Source of the DNA: Bog-473 sp963787485
Lineage (GTDB): Bacteria > Actinomycetota > Acidimicrobiia > Acidimicrobiales > RAAP-2
DNA length: 64,000 nucleotides
Reading direction: 5' to 3'
NCBI GenBank assembly: GCA_963787485.1
Contig: CAWBDF010000001.1
Coordinates: forward strand, 184,830 to 248,829
This document shows, one piece after another, positions 28,131-37,162 of the stretch; the stretch's first letter is position 1; each line of letters opens with the position of its first letter. The notes beneath the pieces are model-generated. The model was not told where the DNA came from, made no database searches, and saw only the letters and a program-made list of their open reading frames with translations. The translations under genes and the position numbers were made by a program.

Positions 28131-28745
28131 ATGGCCGAGTACAGCCTTCCGGACCTGCCATACGACTACGCCGCGCTTGAGCCGCACGTGTCGGGACAGA
28201 TCATGGAGCTCCACCACGACAAGCACCACGCGGCCTACGTGACCGGGGCCAACCAGACGCTCGAGAAGCTGGCCGCGGCGCGCGACAAAGACGACTTCGG
28301 AGCCATCGTCGGCCTCGAGAAGACCCTGGCGTTCCACATCTCGGGCCACGTCTTGCACTCGATCTTCTGGAAGAACCTGAGCCCCGACGGCGGCGGCACT
28401 GCCGATGGCGCGCTCGGCGCGGCGATCGACGAGCACTTCGGATCCTTCGACAAGTTCAAGGCACACTTCACGCAGGCGACCTCGACCGTTCAGGGCTCGG
28501 GATGGGGCGCACTGGCCTGGGAGCCGCTCGGCGGGCGGTTGATCGTGGAGCAGATCTACGACCACCAGGGCAATGTGGGCAACGGCTCAGTGCCTCTGCT
28601 GGTCTTCGATGCCTGGGAGCACGCCTTCTACCTGCAGTACAAGAACGTGAAGGCGGACTTCTTCGCCGCCCTGTGGAACATCGTCAACTGGTCCGACGTG
28701 GCGGCTCGGTTCGGTTCGGCCCAAGGGCTGAGAGTCGCCGGCTGA
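28131..28745 (+). CDS. sodA: superoxide dismutase (Fe/Mn type)
   Basis: A 204-residue enzyme converting superoxide to peroxide and oxygen. Metal ligands are His28 (LHHDKHH), His76 (SGHVLHSIFW), Asp160 and His164 (VFDAWEHAFYLQY). The residue before the GN of YDHQGN is Gln, as in Mn-type mycobacterial relatives rather than the His of the M. tuberculosis Fe enzyme, so Mn is favoured. A clear ribosome site GAGGAG (28119-28124) precedes ATG 28131. No signal peptide. A weak hairpin (CGCCC GTTT GGGCG, 28752-28765) follows the stop. Confidence 0.96.
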   Translation: MAEYSLPDLPYDYAALEPHVSGQIMELHHDKHHAAYVTGANQTLEKLAAARDKDDFGAIVGLEKTLAFHISGHVLHSIFWKNLSPDGGGTADGALGAAIDEHFGSFDKFKAHFTQATSTVQGSGWGALAWEPLGGRLIVEQIYDHQGNVGNGSVPLLVFDAWEHAFYLQYKNVKADFFAALWNIVNWSDVAARFGSAQGLRVAG

Positions 28746-28800
28746 GTTTCGCGCCCGTTTGGGCGTCAGCGTGGAGGTAAGGCTCGGCGCCGGGTGAGGA

Positions 28801-28986
28801 TCACACGGTGGGGTGCTGCTCACAGAGGCGCCGGGTGGGGTCCTGGGCGAGGTCCGCCTCGGCAATGGTGGCGCCGCACCCTTCGCAGGTCCCATAGCTG
28901 CCGTCAGTCAGCCGTTCGAGGGCTCGGTCGACGGCATCGAGCACCGACTCGGATCTGGCCAGCTCGGATTCGTAGCGATCTTCCAT
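28801..28986 (-). CDS. small DksA/TraR-type zinc finger protein
   Basis: A 61-residue protein starting at ATG 28986. It has a helical, charged N-terminus and a zinc finger CEGCGATIAEADL ... RRLCEQH; the fourth ligand would be His rather than Cys. Full DksA binds RNA polymerase through a long coiled coil that is missing here, so a partial or adaptor role is possible. It is divergent from the aminotransferase downstream and convergent with sodA. Confidence 0.75.
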   Translation of the reverse strand: MEDRYESELARSESVLDAVDRALERLTDGSYGTCEGCGATIAEADLAQDPTRRLCEQHPTV

Positions 28987-29101
28987 CGAAACGCAGGGTA
29001 GCCCCGGCGAACCTTCGCCCGGGCAGACCACGCGGTCCCGTGGTCCGTAAGGTGAGCACCGTGCAGCGTGATCGTGACCAGAGTGGTGCCGGTGACGGTG
29101 C

Positions 29102-30559
29102 GTGGCGGAGTGGCGCAGCGTGAGCACGCACCCCAAAGGTTCGCTGGTCCCGTTGGTCGGCTCGCACCTTCCTGTGCCCTGCGTCGACGGGCTGGAGCGG
29201 CCCTACCGTGACCTCGACTGTGCCGCCTCCACCCCGGCGATGCAGGCGGTGGCCGACCGGGTGGCGGAGTTCCTTCCGGTGTATTCGAGCGTGCACCGCG
29301 GGGCGGGCTACAAGTCGCGTCTCGCGACCCGCGCGTACGAGGAGGGGCGCGACACGGTGGCGCATTTTGCTCGACGTCGGCCCGTGCGGGGGCAGGGTGC
29401 GGACGATGTCGTGGTGCTGGTCCGCAACACGACCGAGGCGATCAACCACCTGGCCTACCGCTTGCGTCTCGACGCCGCCGACGTGGTGGTCACCACGGTG
29501 GTCGAGCACCACGCCAACCTCCTTCCCTGGTCCCGCGTGGCCACTGTGCGCTTCGTCGAATGCGGGCCAGACGGCACCTTCGGCGTCGACGACGTCGTGC
29601 GGGTGCTCGACGACGCGGGGCGCGGGCACCCTTCAGCTCGCCCACCGGCGCTGCTTGCCTTCACGGGAGCTTCCAACGTCACGGGATGGCTCCCTCCGGT
29701 GGAGGAGATCTGTGCGGCGGCCCACGAGCGCGGGGTCCCCGTGCTGCTCGACGCCGCTCAGCTCGCACCCCACCGACCCCTCCCGCCCGAACCCGACTTC
29801 GTGGCGTTCAGCGGGCACAAGCTCTACGCGCCCTTCGGGTCGGGCGCCCTGATCGGGCCGCGTCGGACTTTCGAGAGCGGCGACCCATTCCTCGCCGGCG
29901 GCGGGGCGGTCGACCTGGTGGACCTGGACGAGGTCATCTGGACGGAACCTCCCGAACGGGAGGAGGCGGGCTCCCCCAACGTCGTGGGCGTCGTGGCCTT
30001 CGGCCGGGCCATGGAGGAGCTCGAACGCGTCGGTTGGGACACCATCGTCGCCCACGAGGACGAGCTGAGCGATCGCCTCCACCGCGGGCTGCGGACGATC
30101 CCGGGCGTCGATGTGCTGGGGCCCCGGAGCCGCGCCGGTTCCGACCGCGACGGGTTGGCCGTGGCCACGTTCACTGTTGCCGGGTTGCACCATGCACTGG
30201 TCGCGGCCCGCCTGAGCGCTGAATTCGGCATTGGGGTGCGTCACGGGTGCTTCTGTGCTCACCCCTACCTGATCCGCCTCCTCGGCGTGAACCCCGACGG
30301 CGTGGCCCGTGCCCGCGAGGCGGTGCTCCGTGGCGACCGCTCTGCCGTCCCCGGTGCGGTCCGGGCCAGCTGCGGACTGGGCACCAGCCCAGACGACGTC
30401 GACGCGCTGCTCGACGCACTCAGGGTGGTGTCCTCGGGCGAGGAACCTCCGGTCCGCTACATACAGGACGCGTTGACGGGTGACTTCTGGCCCGAGCGAG
30501 GGGCCGAGGGGTGGGGCCCCGACGACCGACCCGCGGGCGCCGCCTGCGCTCGCGGCTGA
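29102..30559 (+). CDS. class V aminotransferase, cysteine desulfurase-like
   Basis: About 480 residues, PLP fold type I. The Schiff-base Lys is in FSGHKLYAPFGSG (about residue 240), with NTTEAINHLAYRL binding PLP phosphate and LLDAAQLAPH holding the Asp. A Cys-rich active-site loop GVRHGCFCAHPYL resembles the persulfide loop of SufS/Csd proteins. No suf or isc genes lie nearby, so cysteine desulfurase is likely but not certain. GTG 29102 or GTG 29120 (the latter with GGAG nine bases ahead) may be the start. Confidence 0.78.
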   Translation: MAEWRSVSTHPKGSLVPLVGSHLPVPCVDGLERPYRDLDCAASTPAMQAVADRVAEFLPVYSSVHRGAGYKSRLATRAYEEGRDTVAHFARRRPVRGQGADDVVVLVRNTTEAINHLAYRLRLDAADVVVTTVVEHHANLLPWSRVATVRFVECGPDGTFGVDDVVRVLDDAGRGHPSARPPALLAFTGASNVTGWLPPVEEICAAAHERGVPVLLDAAQLAPHRPLPPEPDFVAFSGHKLYAPFGSGALIGPRRTFESGDPFLAGGGAVDLVDLDEVIWTEPPEREEAGSPNVVGVVAFGRAMEELERVGWDTIVAHEDELSDRLHRGLRTIPGVDVLGPRSRAGSDRDGLAVATFTVAGLHHALVAARLSAEFGIGVRHGCFCAHPYLIRLLGVNPDGVARAREAVLRGDRSAVPGAVRASCGLGTSPDDVDALLDALRVVSSGEEPPVRYIQDALTGDFWPERGAEGWGPDDRPAGAACARG

Positions 30560-30565
30560 GCGCGG

Positions 30566-31789
30566 TCAGACGCTGTACACGGCTCGGGCCCGGAAGCGCA
30601 ATGGAGGCTCTGACAGCTCCTCGAGGTAGTGGGCCGTCCAGCCGGCCATTCGTGCCACGGCAAAGATGGCGCGGCCGGCGTCCGCGGGCATGGACGTGCC
30701 CCATGTGAGCGCGGCCAATGCAAAGTCACAGTTCGGCGCGGGCAAGTCGTGCTCCTGGGCGAGTCCCGCCACTTCGTGCACGAGGACGGCGTGCTCGGCA
30801 TGCAACAAGGGCTCGACTCGGTCGAGCAAGACGGCGCACCGAGGGTCACCCTCCGCGTACACGCCGTGGCCAAACCCGGGAAGGTGCCCCCACTCGCGCA
30901 GTGCCCCGTTGAGGGCCCGCGCCGCGCCGTCCCGCTCGGCCGTACCCAAGAGCTCGTGCACCTGCTGGCTGGCTCCCCCATGGAGCGGGCCGGCAAGGGT
31001 GGCCAGGCCAGCGAGGAAGGCATCGTACGGATCAGCCCGGGTGGAGGCTGCCACCCGGACGGCCACCGTGGAGGTGGCCAGCTCGTGATCGGCCAGGAGG
31101 ACGAGGGCGGCGTCGAGAGCGCCGTCGAGTGCGGGGCCGGCGCGGGCCACCGCCGGCGGGCTGAGACGAGTTCGGAGGCGTGTTGCGATCGACATTCCGC
31201 GCCCTGAGGTTTGCCCCGTCATGTCGTGCCAGGCGGCCGGAGTTGGCCAGGCGAGGTCCGCCAACGCCGCGATGCACCGCTTGGCGGCACCGACGACCGC
31301 GCTCGGACGGAGGTCGGCACGCAGCGGGTCGGAGGCTCCACACACCACCAGGCCCCAACGCATCCGCTCCAACGTGCCGTCCAGCGGGCAAGGACCGAGG
31401 TCGGGTACCGCCCAGCCGTCCCCGATGTCGCCGTTGCCGTCGGGGTCATCGGCGTCTGCGTACAACGAGGTGTCCCAGAGCCGGAGCGCCACCTCCTCGA
31501 AGCTCTCCGTGCTCGCCAGATGGGTGGCCGGACGGCCGCGGTAGAGGGGACCGAGGGACGGGTCCAGCCGAGTGATCCCGGTGGTCACAGTGGCCAGCCG
31601 TGTGGCCGTCTGGCGCCCGCCGCGACTGCGGGCTGCCAGCGCCTCGACTTCGCTCAAGTCGAACAGGCTGCCTCGCCCCACCGGGTCCTGCTGCGACGAC
31701 AGAAGACCCCGGCTTACGTAGGCGTAGAGCGTCGGAATCTTGACACCGAGGCGGCGAGCCGCCTCGGTGGTCGTGAGCATTCTGTCCAT
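30566..31789 (-). CDS. citrate synthase homologue with N-terminal MerR-like helix-turn-helix
   Basis: About 407 residues. Residues 1-50 are a MerR-like HTH (LTTTEAARRLGVKIPTLYAY, VSRGLLSSQ) and the rest is a citrate synthase fold. Catalytic residues: His in PLHGGASQQV and His in GFGHGVYAEGDPR are kept, and Asp in NCDFALAAL matches the catalytic Asp, but the Arg of GFGHRVY is Gly. The start at ATG 31789 (or 31780) places it 66 nt from a second citrate synthase transcribed the other way. It could be an enzyme, a regulator that senses acyl-CoA or oxaloacetate, or both; such HTH fusions are known in actinobacteria. Confidence 0.82.
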   Translation of the reverse strand: MDRMLTTTEAARRLGVKIPTLYAYVSRGLLSSQQDPVGRGSLFDLSEVEALAARSRGGRQTATRLATVTTGITRLDPSLGPLYRGRPATHLASTESFEEVALRLWDTSLYADADDPDGNGDIGDGWAVPDLGPCPLDGTLERMRWGLVVCGASDPLRADLRPSAVVGAAKRCIAALADLAWPTPAAWHDMTGQTSGRGMSIATRLRTRLSPPAVARAGPALDGALDAALVLLADHELATSTVAVRVAASTRADPYDAFLAGLATLAGPLHGGASQQVHELLGTAERDGAARALNGALREWGHLPGFGHGVYAEGDPRCAVLLDRVEPLLHAEHAVLVHEVAGLAQEHDLPAPNCDFALAALTWGTSMPADAGRAIFAVARMAGWTAHYLEELSEPPLRFRARAVYSV

Positions 31790-31799
31790 ATTCGATCGT

Positions 31800-31822
31800 A
31801 ACGTGTTGACTTGATCAACGTT
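31800..31822. promoter_or_regulatory. inverted repeat between the divergent citrate synthase genes
   Basis: GTTGA (31805-31809), CTTGA spacer, TCAAC (31815-31819), with partly matching AACG/CGTT flanks. It sits centrally in the 66-nt divergent promoter region, where a MerR-type HTH protein would bind. The HTH-citrate synthase next door is the obvious candidate ligand. Function is inferred from position and symmetry only. Confidence 0.45.
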
Positions 31823-31855
31823 TACAGACGGATCAGCCCAGGTCATAGTGAAAGG

Positions 31856-32994
31856 GTGCACACGGTGGTTGAAGCTGGCCTCGAAGGAGTCGTGGTGGCC
31901 GAGACGAGCATCGGCGACGTGCGGGGCGAAGAGGGCTTTTTCCACTACCGGCAGTACTCGGCGGTCGACCTGGCCCGAGCCCGATCCCTCGAGGACGTGT
32001 GGTACCTGCTGTTCTCCGACGATCTCCCCAATGCCACCGCGTCTGCCAACTTCTCGGGCGAGGTCCGGCGGCGACGGGCCATCCCTACCGGCGTCCGGGA
32101 GCTCTTGCCCGAGCTGGCCAGACTCGGGCCGCCCCTCGACGTCTTGCGCACGGCTGTCTCACTGCTGGGCGCCGAACTTGGTTGGCGCCCCGTGCAGGAC
32201 ATCGGCGCCGAGGAATTGCGGATCACGCGCTCGATCTCTGCGCAGTGGTCCCGACGATCCTGGCGGCCATCCACCGGTTACGCCAGGGCCTCAATCCGAT
32301 CGACCCGCACGACGACTTGGGCATGGCCGCCAATTACCTGGCCATGCTCAATGGGAGCCGTCCGACCCCCGATCACGCCCGCGCCATTGAGCAGTACATG
32401 ATCCTGACCATCGACCATGGGTTCAGCGCATCGACGTTCACGGCCCGGGTCGTCACGTCGACCGGAGCAGACCTCGGCGCCGCAGTCGTGGCGGCTCTCG
32501 GCGCTCTGTCAGGCCCGCTCCACGGTGGTGCCCCCAGCCGGGCGCTCGACATGCTCGATGCCATCGGCACTCCCGAGCGGGCCGAGCCGTGGCTGCGCGC
32601 GGCGGTCGCACGCGGAGAACGAATCATGGGCTTCGGACACCGCGTCTATAGGACCGACGACCCCCGTTCGGTCCTGCTGCGTTCGGTCAGCGAGCAACTG
32701 GGTGGCCCCATGGTGGGCTTCGCCCAATCGGTGGAACACACCGCGGTCGAAGTTCTGGGGGAGCTGAAACCCGGTCGACGTCTGTACACGAACGTCGAGT
32801 TCTATGCCGGTGTCGTCATGCTCACATGCGGCATCCCCCGCGAGATGTTCACTCCCACCTTCGCCGGTGCCCGAACCATCGGGTGGTGCGCCCACGTGAT
32901 GGAGCAGGCCTCGCATAATCGGCTCATTCGCCCTTCGGCGCGATACGTGGGCCCGCCGGCCCCACAGCCCCTTCCGCACGCTGTAGAGCCGTGA
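31856..32994 (+). CDS. citrate synthase homologue (frame broken near 32219)
   Basis: About 379 residues after correction; a citrate or 2-methylcitrate synthase lacking a DNA-binding domain. The first part (VAETSIGDVRGEEGFFHYRQ) and the second (LDLCAVVPTILAAIHRLRQG) lie in different frames; one G appears missing from a G run around 32219-32221. Catalytic His are in PLHGGAPSRAL and GFGHRVYRTDD. The third catalytic residue is Glu (YTNVEFYAG) instead of Asp. GTG start at 31856. It is probably expressed and perhaps assembled with the divergent HTH homologue. Confidence 0.82.
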
Positions 32995-33044
32995 AATCCG
33001 ACTAACCTGCTCAGAGTTCTGATCTAAAGAGCGGAGCGCTGCCG

Positions 33045-33527
33045 GTGTCCATCTTCTCGTTTCCCAACCCGGTGAACGAAGTTTCCGCCCGGCTGGTGGC
33101 CGGCGGGGTCGTCTTCATGTGCGTGTTGGCCATGGCCCTCGACCTGCGATGGCTGACGGTGGTCATCGCCTACGGTTTCGTGGCACGGGTGCTCGCCGGC
33201 CCGAGCCTGAGCCCGCTGGGCCTGCTGGCGACGCGGGTGATCACGCCCCGCATCGGCGTGCCCGAACGGCCGGTGGCAGGACCACCGAAGCGGTTCGCGC
33301 AGGGGATCGGCGCTGCCTTCACTCTCTCTGCGTTCGGCCTCACGCTGGCCGGCCAATGGGCTGCGGCCGAGATCTCGCTGGGACTCCTGGCCGCGGGGGC
33401 CTTGCTCGAATCGGTCTTTGGCCTGTGTCTCGGCTGCAAAGTCTTCGCCTTTTTGGCTCACAGGGGCGTAGTGCCGGCCGAGGTCTGCGCGCGCTGCAAC
33501 AACGTGTGGGCGGCGCCGCCAGTCTGA
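33045..33527 (+). CDS. DUF4395-like membrane protein
   Basis: A 160-residue integral membrane protein with three or four hydrophobic helices (FMCVLAMALDLRWLTVVIAY; GLLAAGALLESVFG). Two CxxC pairs occur: CLGCKVF and, after the last helix, CARC. Similar proteins of unknown function occur near thiol and sulfur enzymes in actinobacteria; the paired cysteines suggest thiol exchange or metal binding. GTG start 33045, 50 nt after the citrate synthase and followed 86 nt later by the c-di-GMP protein. Confidence 0.65.
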   Translation: MSIFSFPNPVNEVSARLVAGGVVFMCVLAMALDLRWLTVVIAYGFVARVLAGPSLSPLGLLATRVITPRIGVPERPVAGPPKRFAQGIGAAFTLSAFGLTLAGQWAAAEISLGLLAAGALLESVFGLCLGCKVFAFLAHRGVVPAEVCARCNNVWAAPPV

Positions 33528-33613
33528 AACAGATCGGCCCAAGGGCTGCGCGCGGCAGCCGTCCGGGCCCCGCCGGTCAAGGAAACGCCCTCACCCGCCG
33601 AATTCCCAGGTTG

Positions 33614-35926
33614 ATGGCCACGTTGCGTACAACCCCGGTGGGCGGATCGGAAACCCGCCCGGAACGCCCGCCGGCGCCGGTGGTCATCTTCTATGGCGCG
33701 GCGCTGGTTTTGCTCGGGGCCTATGGGTCCAGCCTGATGGTGCGCCACACAGGCCAGGTGTGGCCCGTCATCGACAACCAACTCGTTGACGCCTTCGAGG
33801 TGGTCGTTGCGCTGGCCTGCCTGGCCCGGGGCCTGCGACGGGCTGACGGCCGCGGGACGTCGTTGGCGCTGGGAGCCGGGCTCCTGTCCTGGGCCCTGGG
33901 CGACGTGGTCTGGACCCTCGATTCGTCCGCGGGAACTCCGTCGGCGGCGGACGGCTTCTATCTGCTCTTCTATCCGCTGGCCTTCCTGGCCCTCATGCTC
34001 ATGGTCCGGACCCATGTCGGGCGTGCCCAGTTCAGTGTGTGGCTCGACGGCACCATCGCCGGCCTCGGAGCCGCCGCGGTCACCGCCGCCTTCGCTTTCG
34101 ACATGATTCTTCACTCCGTGGGCGGTTCGGCCGCCTCGGTGGCGGTGAACTTGGCGTACCCCGTCGGCGACCTGATCCTGCTGGCCCTCGCCATCGGGGC
34201 TGTCGTGATGGTGCCGGGACGTCCGGTGCGGTTGCTCGTGTTTGCCGCTGGCTGCGCCCTGATCGCCGTGGGCGACACGGTGTACTTGTTCCAATCCTCG
34301 GCGGGCTCGTACCAGGTCGGAACCCCTGTGAACTTGACCTGGCCGGCTGCGATCTTCCTCATGTCAACCTCGGTCTGGCTGCCAACCTCGGCGCGCTCGA
34401 AGGCCCCGATCGCCGAGCGGATGCCACGCTTCGTCGTCCCCGGGCTGGCCTCGGCCGCCGGCCTCGTGATTTTGATGGTCGGCGACACGCGTCATGTGAG
34501 CCGCGTCGCCCTCGGCCTCGCGGCGGCGACTCTCGTCGCAGCCGGGGCTCGCCTGGGATTCTCGCTCCGGGCGCTGCGGCATCACACGGAGTCCCGACGG
34601 CAACAGGCCGTCACCGACGAGTTGACCGGACTCGGCAACCGCCGCCAACTGCTTAACGAGCTGGAAGGCTCGTTCCACGCGTTGCGGGAGGCCGAGGCAG
34701 GACACGACGACACCGGGCTGGCTCTGCTGCTGATCGACCTCGATCATTTCAAGGAGATCAACGACTCGTTCGGGCATCCGACCGGTGACGCGCTCCTGCG
34801 CCAAATCGGACCACGCATCGGCGCTGCAGTCCGGCCCGGCGACGTCGTGGCCCGGTTGGGCGGAGACGAGTTCGCCGTGCTGCTGTCCGGGGCCGGGGCC
34901 AAGGAAGCCACCAGTGTGGCCCGACGCATCACCTCGGCGTTGGACGATCCGATCACCGTGGACAGCGCCAGCCTGCATGTCGAGGCGAGCATCGGCATCG
35001 CGGTGGCCCCGGACCATGCCACCGACGCGGCCGAGCTTCTTCGGTGCGCGGATGTGGCCATGTACCGCGCCAAGGGCGCCCGCTCGTCCTTCGACACCTA
35101 TGAGGCCGCACTCGACGACGGGGCCGACCGGCTCCGCCTGATGGAGGAGCTGCGCGTCGCCATGACCTCGGGCGCATTGACCCTCCACTACCAACCAGAG
35201 ATCGATCTACGCAGCGGGGAGGTGGTGGCCGTCGAAGCCCTCTTGCGCTGGCCCCACCCCCGTCTGGGGCTGGTTCCCCCTGACCACTTCCTCCCGCTGG
35301 CCGAGGAGACCGGGCTGGTCCGGCGGCTGACCGAGTGGGTGCTCGAGGAAGCGATGGTGGCCTGCGCGCAATGGTGGCGCGCCGGCCACCCGGCTGCCGT
35401 CGCGGTCAACCTGTTGGCCACCGACCTGCTCGATACGTCCCTGCCCGATCAGGTCACCGAGATCCTGTCGCGTGTCGGCATTCCCCCCCAGGCGCTCGTG
35501 CTCGAGATCACCGAGACGATGGTCATGGCCGACATGGCCCACGCGCGGCGGGTTATCAAGAGCCTGTCCGACTCCGGCATCGTCGTGTCGATCGACGACT
35601 TCGGTACCGGGTTCTCGTCGCTCGCCTACCTGAGCGACCTCGCCGTGGGCGAGATCAAGTTGGACAAGATGTTCACCTCACGCCTGCACGCCCGCGAGGA
35701 GCTGGGCCGCGACGAGGCGATCGTCCGTTCGGTGATCAACCTGGGTCACGCCTTGGGCCTCCGGGTGGTGGCCGAAGGGATTGAACGGCCCGATCTGATC
35801 GGCTTCCTCGTCGAACTGGGATGCGACCACGGGCAGGGCTTCGGGATTCAGCCTCCGGGCCCCGCCGCCCAGCTCGACTTCACTGTCAGGGACAGCATTT
35901 CCCTCACTGCTCGTGCTGGTAGGTGA
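33614..35926 (+). CDS. membrane-bound GGDEF-EAL cyclic di-GMP protein
   Basis: About 770 residues. The first 320 hold eight or so transmembrane helices, probably a sensor, then a short coiled segment. The GGDEF domain has an intact RLGGDEFAVLL active site near residue 415 and an RxxD inhibitory site (RPGD) five residues before it. The EAL domain (about 520-765) keeps VEALLRW, LEITETM, IDDFGTGFSSL, DKMF and VVAEGIE, so both synthesis and breakdown of c-di-GMP look possible. ATG at 33614. The 3' end overlaps the convergent ATP-grasp gene by 23 nt. Confidence 0.92.
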   Translation: MATLRTTPVGGSETRPERPPAPVVIFYGAALVLLGAYGSSLMVRHTGQVWPVIDNQLVDAFEVVVALACLARGLRRADGRGTSLALGAGLLSWALGDVVWTLDSSAGTPSAADGFYLLFYPLAFLALMLMVRTHVGRAQFSVWLDGTIAGLGAAAVTAAFAFDMILHSVGGSAASVAVNLAYPVGDLILLALAIGAVVMVPGRPVRLLVFAAGCALIAVGDTVYLFQSSAGSYQVGTPVNLTWPAAIFLMSTSVWLPTSARSKAPIAERMPRFVVPGLASAAGLVILMVGDTRHVSRVALGLAAATLVAAGARLGFSLRALRHHTESRRQQAVTDELTGLGNRRQLLNELEGSFHALREAEAGHDDTGLALLLIDLDHFKEINDSFGHPTGDALLRQIGPRIGAAVRPGDVVARLGGDEFAVLLSGAGAKEATSVARRITSALDDPITVDSASLHVEASIGIAVAPDHATDAAELLRCADVAMYRAKGARSSFDTYEAALDDGADRLRLMEELRVAMTSGALTLHYQPEIDLRSGEVVAVEALLRWPHPRLGLVPPDHFLPLAEETGLVRRLTEWVLEEAMVACAQWWRAGHPAAVAVNLLATDLLDTSLPDQVTEILSRVGIPPQALVLEITETMVMADMAHARRVIKSLSDSGIVVSIDDFGTGFSSLAYLSDLAVGEIKLDKMFTSRLHAREELGRDEAIVRSVINLGHALGLRVVAEGIERPDLIGFLVELGCDHGQGFGIQPPGPAAQLDFTVRDSISLTARAGR

Positions 35927-37154
35927 CATAGGAGTCCACGGAGCAGGCGGCGTAGTGCTCGGCCAACTCGGCGTAATCACCCACCGTGCCGGTCACCTGG
36001 AAGACCTTGTCGAGTGAACCCTTGCGCCAGTCCACGGAATCGCCCACTTCCTTGTGCACGTCGATTTGGAGCACACCCGGCCGCTGTCCAAGCTCACGCA
36101 GTCCGGTGATGCCCAGGACCCGGGTGGCCGACTGTGGCGGTTCGCGGTAGAAGCGGTACGCGATGCGATCACAGTGGACCGGTCCTTCGATCACTACGTG
36201 CTCGCCGAGCGCCAGTCGCATCCCCAGCTGCAGCAATGGCACGCCCGAGGCGAGCTTGACCGTCGCGGGGGTCAGGCCGGTGGGACGACCGTTGATCTCA
36301 ATGATCTTGCGTCCTTGCGGAGTGAGCTTGATCTCGGTCCGGTAGCACCCGAAATCCGAACCAAGAGCCTCAATGGAAGCCGTGGCCAGGTCGAACATCT
36401 CGGCAATCTCCGAAGTGGGCACATCAGCGGGAAAAAATCCTCCCGATGATCGAAAGGGCGGCATCATCGGGAACAGCCCGGTCACTCCGAGATGGCTCAC
36501 GACACCACGGCTCACGATCGATTCGATACTCACCCGGTCGGCGTAGGGAGCCTCCGTGGGGGGAAGGTCCTCCATCCGCTCCTCGAGGACCATCTCCGAG
36601 GGATGCTCAACCTCTCTGAGAGCGGTGAACAGGTCTGATCTGTTTTGGATCAGGTAGATGCCCTGGCAGGCCGTTCCGTTCCGGGGCTTGAGCAGCGCTG
36701 GGAAACGGATCTCGCGACACAACCGCGCCATCTCCTCTTCGTCCACCGGTTCCGCCACCGCCGAGAACCGGGGAACGGGAACCCCGGCGGCGGCGAGGGC
36801 TTCGCGCTGGAGCAGCTTGTCGTTGAGCCTGGTGACAGCGCGGACCGACGTGCCGGGCAGACCCAGCGCGGCGGCCAACCAGGCCTGGCGGTGAAGGTCG
36901 GTGTCGTAGTAGCAGGTGATCCCGTCGGGGTGCATGGCGTGGACGAGCTGGATCAACTCCTCAGGCGTTCGTCCCTCGGCATTGACCACGCGGCCGAGCT
37001 TCCGAAGGGCTCTCGTCGTGGTGCCCAAACCGGACTGGTCCACGATCCACAGGAGACGGCACAAGTCAGAGGCATTCTCCGCGATCTCCATCCACGGTCG
37101 CGACCGGGGGCTGTAGACCACGGCCAAGAGGGGCTTCTCGGTCACCGAATACAA
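35904..37154 (-). CDS. ATP-grasp domain protein, function unknown
   Basis: A 416-residue protein with an ATP-grasp fold of the carbamoyl-phosphate synthase/biotin carboxylase kind. Seen: LNDKLLQREALAAAGVPVPRF, FPALLKPRNGTACQGIY (phosphate-binding loop), EMVLEERM and KIIEINGRPTGLTP (Mg2+ Glu/Asn). Such enzymes join a carboxylate to an amine or thiol via an acylphosphate. Neighbours give no substrate. It stands 8 nt after the CoA transferase gene on the same strand and may be co-transcribed with it. Confidence 0.75.
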   Translation of the reverse strand: MYSVTEKPLLAVVYSPRSRPWMEIAENASDLCRLLWIVDQSGLGTTTRALRKLGRVVNAEGRTPEELIQLVHAMHPDGITCYYDTDLHRQAWLAAALGLPGTSVRAVTRLNDKLLQREALAAAGVPVPRFSAVAEPVDEEEMARLCREIRFPALLKPRNGTACQGIYLIQNRSDLFTALREVEHPSEMVLEERMEDLPPTEAPYADRVSIESIVSRGVVSHLGVTGLFPMMPPFRSSGGFFPADVPTSEIAEMFDLATASIEALGSDFGCYRTEIKLTPQGRKIIEINGRPTGLTPATVKLASGVPLLQLGMRLALGEHVVIEGPVHCDRIAYRFYREPPQSATRVLGITGLRELGQRPGVLQIDVHKEVGDSVDWRKGSLDKVFQVTGTVGDYAELAEHYAACSVDSYVTYQHEQ

Positions 37155-37162
37155 TTCGCCGC

